A DNA stretch of 64,000 nucleotides, taken from positions 124,001 through 188,000 of the forward strand of contig JBAMDO010000045.1 of the NCBI GenBank assembly GCA_037074765.1, read 5' to 3'. The DNA comes from Mansonella perstans. Taxonomy: Eukaryota > Nematoda > Chromadorea > Rhabditida > Onchocercidae. The translations under genes and the position numbers were made by a program. The first letter of the stretch is position 1. Every line of letters begins with the position of its first letter. Below, one piece after another: positions 56,691 through 64,000 of the stretch. The notes beneath the pieces were generated by a model. The model saw only the letters and a program-made list of their open reading frames with translations. It had not been told where the DNA came from and did no database searches.

Positions 56691-57885
56691 TTGTGCAAAA
56701 TTGCTTCACATTCATCAAATACCAAAATAGGTGGGGCATTGGGATGGGAGATCTACAAATTAGCAGAAATTTATAACTGACTAACACGATAGATCGCAGG
56801 AATATTAAAGTTGATTACAAATTTATGATACTTCTTGAATACAAATTTATATTTCTTCAAACTGTATATAGAAGGCAATAGGCCGTATGAGGGTCAAAGG
56901 TCATCAGAATTCTTCATTTTATTACTCCATCTAGTTACACATTCAACATATTTGAATATATCACCATTTAAATCAAGTCTGCTATGTTAAACGATACCTA
57001 TGATAAATTAATCTTTTAAAAATATGCAAATAAATAAATAAAAAAAAAAAAAAAAAAAACAAAAAAAACATAAAAGCACCATTAGAATGTATTACATGAA
57101 TAAATCAGCCCAAATTAATTTCAAATATAACATACTGTACAGAAACTTAAAAGCATCACCAGCAGTATAATAAAAAAGTCAAAAAAAATTATTTTTTGAA
57201 ACTAAAATTAAGTAAACTTAAAGGAGAAACTGTTTCCCATCCTTTCGAAATTACTGATTATTATTATGAGATTAGAAAAGTGGATTAAAAGCTCGACAAG
57301 GATAGTATAACTGCCTTCTTAAGAGTTGGATCATTACAACAAGCAAACATGAAAACTAGATAAAACTAGTGCAAATGAAAGTGGATAAGTGGTAGGAATT
57401 TCAACCCAAAATAATCTACAACAAGTTCATCCAGTCTGGATGAATAATTACATGGGAATCTGTATAAGGCTTTAATTAATACTTTAACTGCCATATTATT
57501 TTACATATTATGCAGAGTTTCATTTTAAAATACTGCAAATAGATCGAGCATAAAGTGTTTGAGAAGTGTTCATAATGTTATTTACTTTATAAGATCCTTA
57601 TTTGTATTAATACGTTTAAATGCATACTTGTCGAAACATATACTGATAAGACTTATTTTTCACTTATTTATATTTCGACCAACAATCATCCCTTTCTAGC
57701 ATATTTTATGATCTCCGCTAATTTTACAGTATTCCATAGCAATGGAGCAATGTAGGTGGCCTGCAGCAACCATAAACTTTGATATCACTGGACATATTAT
57801 GCAAACTTTGCGGGTGGTCTCGATCGTCACAATTTTAATTTACTTTACAGCACACTGCTTACTAACGATTCTCGCGTGTATACAT

Positions 57886-57920
57886 GTGTGTGTGTGTGTG
57901 TGTATGTGTGTGTGTGTGTG

Positions 57921-57984
<64 letters not shown>
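57886..57984. repeat. (TG)n microsatellite
   Basis: Near-pure TG dinucleotides with few interruptions over about 100 bp. Confidence 0.95.
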
Positions 57985-58904
57985 ATATGTATGAGACATA
58001 AGGGACAAAATGGATTGAAGACAAGCATATGCACTGGGCTAGCACTATGAGAAGCAGTTCCAGAAAAATTGATATCGTTGTTGTTTTGAAATGCTTTGAA
58101 ATCAAAACTAATTTACCTTAGGAATTTCTATACAAATGTTTTTTCACCTTCCTGTGTACCTTACTTTGAGTCGTTGAATGCATTACAATCGATGATACTA
58201 AATTTATTAACAGTTTTTAATAAAAGACATAGAAAAATGACTCAAATATGCAAATATTAATTCACTGAATTCATCACAAAAAAACAAATATCGAAAATTT
58301 TATGATAGAAATGTGTGCGAGAAAGTATAATTATTATACTTTCTATTGTAACATTGGTTTTTTAGTAATTATTCATGTACCGAAAATGAAAGCTTTTTCT
58401 GTTGTTAGGCAACAGTAAAAATTTATTTATATCAATAAATGATTTTTTCAAATAAGTAATTGGCTCTTATTCAGTGTAATTAATTAAACTAACTAGAAAA
58501 CAGCATCCATAATGTTATAAAGTGATTTCAGAGAAATATACAAATCAAGTATCGCATCATAGTACAATATTTCAGTAAAATTCGCATAAAAAAAGTTAAA
58601 AAAAAAAAGCAGTTCAGAGAAATAAATGAGACCATTATCATCTTAAATTATCTGTCAGACGATTATCTGTCACAAGCAATGATATACTGCTACATACAAT
58701 GGTAATGATAGCGATAATGTCCGTGGCTTTGGTAATAAACGGTGAAAACAGTGATAATTTCTATAATGACAATGATGTCATGGTTGTCATGGTTGATAAT
58801 TGCTTAAAATAAGTTCCAACGGATTTTCAAAGTAATTCCAGTCAGAATTTCTGACTGATGGATAAAAACCGCGGAAGTTGATGAATAACTGTCAAAAACG
58901 AATA

Positions 58905-61900
58905 TCAATGCTTAGGATGATCACAGTCTGGTATATTCAGCACAGTGAATGGCAGCTCGCCCACGTCACGTACCTAAAATAATTAAATGAATAATCCTGC
59001 TAATTTAATAATAATATGGATAATATGAAACTTCGATATTTCTAACGGTTGCTATGACGTATGCTCACAATGTAATTAGCTTGAGGCCGCAGTTCATTGA
59101 TGCCACACACACCGGAAAGTACGCCAACAGTACTGCCAATATTAGCGGAACGTCCCATAGCCATATCAGCCAAAGTATCGCCTACTACAAATGCGTCCTG
59201 GAATGGGTTTTAGCATTATATGAACAACGTAGGAATGTAGCAATTAATGATTAGATCTTATAACAATGAATAACTATGAATCAGTTCTGCTCAAAATTTG
59301 GAGCAAATTTGCCTAATTATATTATTTTATTTTTTGTAAGTTAAAACAAAAAAAAAAAAAAAATCTATATCTAGAATGTCAACAACGACCTTTTCTTCGC
59401 TGATAGAAAAAGTAAGAGGTAAAAAACCAAAGAGAAATTCATTCTTTCAATTTCTATGAAACTTACTTGTGGATCGATATCCAACGTACGACATATAGAA
59501 AGTGCATTATGAGGATGCGGTTTTGGCATGGAACCAGCATCATCACCACAAACTACCATATCAATGTAATCTTCCAGTTGTAATTGTCGCAATGTGTTCA
59601 ATGTCCCTTTCCTGCAGAAAAAATTTGCTTCAGTTTGATAAATGAAAGTCGTAGGAATACAACAAATTCTGGGAATACTGATATACTTTTCTTTAAATAT
59701 TGTGTAAGCTATAAAGAGATCAAATCATATGAACAAAGTAAACCGTCACTAATAGTAAGTTATTTGCTAAAAAATGATTACGTAGCTCGACTCAAAGACC
59801 TGCTGAATAGGATGCTCGATATTCGAAGTCGAATCATAACTTTAACTTTAATAGTACGTGCAAATTCTACTTGGCCTTCAGGAATATATTTTCGCAGTTT
59901 TTCTGCTATCTAGCCATTGTTAGCTTATATCGGAATACAAAGTGTACGGGAGAGGGATAGTTTTGCAAACGTAAATAATCTGTCGCTAATAAAAACTTTT
60001 TTTTATTTAACATCGTTGTTTTTGTATATTAAACAAATTTCAGGAAACCTAAATGTTATTAAAACTTGCCGACTGTCTGCAGTGCAAATGGCTATTTTGA
60101 TTTCGTTTTCCCGTAATTGCCGAAATAACGAACGCAAATCAAAAATTTCTTTGGCATTGGAGACAGTGGATTCATTCGACTCTAAGATTGCTGCTTCAGC
60201 ATACTGCAATTATGTATTGACATTTTCAAATGTGTGTGAGATCATAACTGTTGACCAAATCAGTGGGTATTGCAATTTCAATAGTAGCTTAGCAAAATCA
60301 ATGACTTTTGTCTTTGTGAAAAATAGGTAACACCATTCTGTTTAGATTCATTTGTTACGGCAGAAGATATCTCAACAAGAAAAAGCAAAATCGAAATTTA
60401 AAAGTGCAGAAAAGACTTTAGTAGCTTCAGTAGATTCAATTCCGTGCTCAGTCAATAAGCGAGCAATGGCATCACGAATCTGTGCCATAGTTCCTTCAGC
60501 CAGAAGGCCAGGCAGCACACGTTGTTCTTTTTCGTGCAAGCCCAACAACGAATGTATTTCCTTTTCAACGTTCTTATTTATTGCTTTACTTACGCTGCAA
60601 CATGTTTAATGAATTGTGATGTTTCTTTGCTAATAGCTAAAATTATTTTGACCATCTTCAAGCAATTTGAACTATTCAAGAAAATCAGAAATTACTTTTT
60701 TGCCACATTTATCGCCCATGGAACCCACGTAGAATGAAAGCAGATTAAAGTGCCATCTTTGTCGAAAATTACAAGTGAAGCCTTGTTCTGAAAGGGAAAT
60801 CGAATTATTTCCAACAAATTTTAATCTATTTTATTTCACATTTCACCATACTATTCCATCTTTAGCACTTGTGTAATCAGAATTATCTTGGTATTAACAA
60901 ATGAGCCTCAGTCTAAGTTATTCATATTTAAAATAACTACAACTGGATTTGCATTACATTGAATCAGTATCTCATTATGCTTCGATCGGCCAAGCCATTA
61001 TCATACCATAAAGAAAATAAAGCACAATAATATCAACATAATTTTCTAGTCAGTCCCCCGGACCAACTTCAGAATTGAAAACAGATGCAACAATGGAAGA
61101 AAACAGCAAATAAACACACATTTTTTTGACATCGTTTAGGTGCATTTGTTTGTACTAGACGATTCGCGAATGCCTGGTTGTCACGAAATGAACGCCAAAT
61201 GAGAGGTTTTTGATTAAAAGTAAAAGGAAATGGCCGTCCATATCCACCTAAAACGCAAATTATCCGAGATTTATTATATTTATGTATAATTCAGGAATTC
61301 TGAACAATTAATGAAACGGGGATACTGAACAGTTAATAGTTTGCGTTAGATCCAAAAGTCATGGAAATTTCATTTTAACATGAAGGCCACTTTTTTTTTC
61401 AACTTTTTTTTTCGAAGGCCGTTTTACTAATTTAAATCGGAATATAGGCAGGACGATGCGTGAGAATTCAATTTGATATTATTTGTTGCATAGAATTGTG
61501 GATCCCTCTACCAAAAAAAAAGAGAAGTCAAATTGGCGAAACGTTCAGAAAAACTGGATATCTTGCAAAGGTGTGACTGGTTCTTTAATCTTTTTATGCT
61601 TCAAAGCAAATTCTTAGTGCTGTTTTTAAGTGACATATCGTTTCGAAAATATTATTTCCGGATATACATTTGAAACTATTTTTGCTTTCATTTTATTTTT
61701 GTAACAGTTTAAAAATTGATACCAAAGTCTAAAATCTAATATTTTTTTGAATATTTTTATGGGAAAGTAGAGTTGGTAAAACTATCTGTATGTACTAAAA
61801 ATAACTTTATATAGACTTCCAACCGTTTTTTATTCTAAGGAAATTCCGCAGTGAATTCTTATTTGTATTTGTTTTGCAAGTCTCTTGCTTGCTTTAAAGA

Positions 61901-62127
61901 CATTCGAAAAATTTTGTAAAAGACCGCTTCGGTGTACTTTAGAGAGAGTGCAACAATATAAAAGCATGGATTGTAAAATATATTGAAAGCAAGTTTTTGA
62001 ACTCCAGTTTGTGCAAAGTATTTGCACTGAATTTTAGATTTGTTTAACGAAATGGGAATAACTTACGAGCGATGCTAAACAATGCGGAAGAATTCAGGAT
62101 GATGGTTCGTACGTTTCTTGCGCTCAT
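58905..62127 (-). CDS. HAD-superfamily phosphatase, phosphoglycolate-phosphatase-like
   Basis: Probable Mg-dependent phosphohydrolase; substrate unknown. Eight exons (high to low): 62067-62127, 61156-61247, 60696-60787, 60417-60594, 60070-60203, 59467-59611, 59069-59197, 58905-58973; 299 residues. All HAD motifs are present: [12 protein letters not shown] with nucleophile Asp about 60 and acid Asp 62; [11 protein letters not shown] (Thr about 182); III, Lys in [22 protein letters not shown] (Asp about 241, 245). A helical cap lies between motifs I and II ([15 protein letters not shown]). The N-terminus [20 protein letters not shown] is basic/hydrophobic with no acids, suggesting mitochondrial import. 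Exon 5 to 6 fits only with a GC-AG intron (CG/GCAAGT), giving the family-like [13 protein letters not shown]; the GT alternatives give a wrong phase or a four-residue insertion. Exon 2 end (GTACAA donor) is less certain. Confidence 0.9.
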
Positions 62128-64000
62128 TACGTCTGCTGCCTAATTTCAATTGCGTTTTTTTTGCTAATAATAACAACAGCAACTCGGAGGATTAAAAACT
62201 CACTAAATTCTGTAAAATTAAGAATAATTAACTTTTCCAGGCAAAATTGCATGAAGGATCATTGGAAATGAATGTTATAGACGCATTAATGAACCTCTGC
62301 TTCATAAATAATATGCATTTTCATCAGCCGGAAGTCTTTGTCACGTAAATTTGGAGTAACTAAAATGAGAGAGTGCAAGTGCATGAACGCGCCTAGGTTA
62401 TCATGAAGATATCGAAGGAAGTATGGAAAAGAGGAGCATAATCAAATTCTTTGATGGATAATTTATTTTAGAAAAAAAGAATCCATTGAAGGACCCAGAG
62501 AAACAGATTAAGAGAACTGACGAGGATGACTATCTAGATTAGAAGTTCGTTGGACGAAGCTAACTTAGTAAGATAGTCAGTTCGGAATGAGCCTTAATAT
62601 AATTTCAAAATAACAAAATAGAAACAACAAGTTATCTTATACAATCCATTCTTTAACTTTTCATTCCTTAATTTCTATGCTAATTCATTCCTTCAATAAA
62701 TGATAAAACCATCGACAAACTCATAAAAGCCCACATTGATCCGTTCGCAAACTTAATTTATTCCTTATTCGCTGGCACCAACACAAATTGATTGACGATA
62801 ACTGAAAGATAACAACTTTGGAAGTGAATTAGTAAGTAATCCTTGAGCATCGAATAAAGTTCCTGGAGACAATGCAAGGAAAAGCTTATCTGAAAGAATT
62901 ACAGGGGGAAAACACACCACACTATTGGTTCCTGCACAACTGAAATAGTACAATTTCACAGTTGGTGCAAATTTAACAGGGCGAGCAAAGGGAGGAGATA
63001 TATCAATAGGAAATTTTGCGGGAGGCAAGTAAATATAATTGGTTAAATCTTTTTCTGCTTAACTTTTTGCAAGAGATGCTTGTGTTTTTCTGACAAAACA
63101 TATAACTGGAAACTTGAAGGAAATGAAGTTTAATCCTAAAATTTTTTATTTGAATTTCAATCAAGAGACTATCAAATCATAAATTGTTGTTTTAAATTCA
63201 ATCGCTCAAGCATATAGGTACTTATGTGTGCTTACCTTGAAACAACAATTTAAAAACTGGAACAACCGTCAAACTGGGTGATTATAAAAATTTATCTCAA
63301 AATATTATAGAAATATACAAATTTTGCATTAATAAATTTTGCATTAATTTTTTTCATGCAGTTTTTTCTTCTGCAGAATAAAATTAGATTTCGATGATGT
63401 TATTGACATATCAAATTAGCTTGGAAATTAAGTTCGCTCAGTTTGTATAGTTAGTGAATTATTTGTAAATTGTTGTGTTATTGAAATCGCTTCTTAAAGA
63501 GCTTAAAAAGTACTGAGCAGTTAATAAATGTATTTGATAAATTCTGTTTTCGAAAAAATGTTTTCTTAAATTTGTAAGTTTGGAAAAATAGAAATCAAAT
63601 CATTTTGATTGTTCCGAAAATTTTTTCAAAAATAAATGCAGTCATAGTTCTTTGCTGTATTTTCTTTTACTCTTTCCATTATGTCAACAAATAAAACAAG
63701 TTTGATGTGGCAGAAAAATCACATTTTCCAGAATTCTAAGAGGTTATGTGGTAGACAGCTAAATTTATTATTTTTAGCACGTGATCACTCAAGCATTTCA
63801 CTCATAGAAAAACATTAATGCTTCATGAGTATCGCAGCGAATGAAAAATTATATGGCAAGGTGAAGCCAATTTCTGTTTGAAACAAAATTAATCTTTAAA
63901 AGAATGTATACTGGAATCTTTCAAATTTTTTCATATCAGCATATTTGAAGCTTTTTCAAGGTTTTAAATTCAATTATGGGATTTAGTTAAACGGCTTTGA
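62128..64000. other. Right-hand end of the window
   Basis: AT-rich; only one extended non-repetitive open stretch, on the minus strand at 62765-63053. Otherwise nothing recognisable was seen. Confidence 0.5.
62765..63053 (-). CDS. Possible terminal exon of an unknown gene
   Basis: An open frame of about 95 codons ending in TAA, with a Pro-rich start (YLPPAKFPIDISPPFARPVK) and a middle FSCAGTNSVVCFPPV. A CAG at the upstream edge could be an acceptor, but it lacks a good pyrimidine tract. No domain recognised. Its longer-than-random length and higher GC are the only support. Confidence 0.3.

Larger units (their letters stand above)
56328..58904. other. Intergenic region, CHDH upstream to HAD phosphatase 3' end
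   Basis: Contains the 32-bp minisatellite, a poly-A tract at about 57041-57058 and a long (TG)n run at 57886-57984. No exon was recognised. Both flanking genes are on the minus strand, about 2.6 kb apart, so operonic co-transcription is unlikely. Confidence 0.65.

Noticed and set aside
57742..58105. Open frames around the TG run at 57886-57984
   Set aside because: Low-complexity microsatellite on both strands with no splice or domain support.

Overview
The window looks like nuclear DNA of a parasitic roundworm, most likely a spirurid/filarial nematode. It is AT-rich and packed with homopolymer and dinucleotide runs. Genes are cut into many short exons with TTTTCAG-type acceptors and GTAAGT/GTATGT donors, and the encoded proteins have recognisable nematode or animal relatives. 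Species cannot be fixed from the sequence alone. Every gene model below was built by hand by joining exons across splice sites with consistent reading phase; totals divisible by three were used as a check.

Layout, left to right. (1) 174-5051, plus strand: a compact ETS-domain transcription factor of the ERG/FLI/FEV (C. elegans AST-1) type. (2) 9307-14969, plus: a nine-exon nuclear hormone receptor with complete DNA-binding and ligand-binding domains. (3) 19417-27905, minus: a 20-exon adhesion G-protein-coupled receptor with leucine-rich repeats, an Ig domain, a hormone-receptor motif, a GAIN-like region and 7 transmembrane segments, the architecture of ADGRA (GPR124/125); a small plus-strand two-exon ORF sits inside one of its introns. 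(4) 30050-31656, plus: a 105-residue secreted orphan protein. (5) 35635 to about 38800: a decayed BEL/Pao LTR retrotransposon. (6) 39099-43592, minus: an ODR-2/HOT-type Ly6 (three-finger) membrane protein whose first exon lies further right and was not proven. (7) 48729-51822, plus: SERAC1, a mitochondrial-associated serine hydrolase. (8) 52987-56327, minus: choline dehydrogenase (CHDH), 14 exons. (9) 58905-62127, minus: a HAD-family phosphatase with a mitochondrial-type N-terminus. The last 1.9 kb holds one uncertain open exon.

The left half carries regulatory and surface-signalling genes (ETS factor, nuclear receptor, adhesion GPCR, Ly6). The right end groups three genes linked to mitochondria or phospholipid/choline metabolism (SERAC1, CHDH, HAD phosphatase). 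No operon is evident; intergenic gaps are kilobases long. The most interesting items are the ADGRA-like receptor with a degenerate proteolysis site, the nested antisense ORF, the orphan secreted protein, a probable GC-AG intron in the phosphatase, and two coding-compatible minisatellites.
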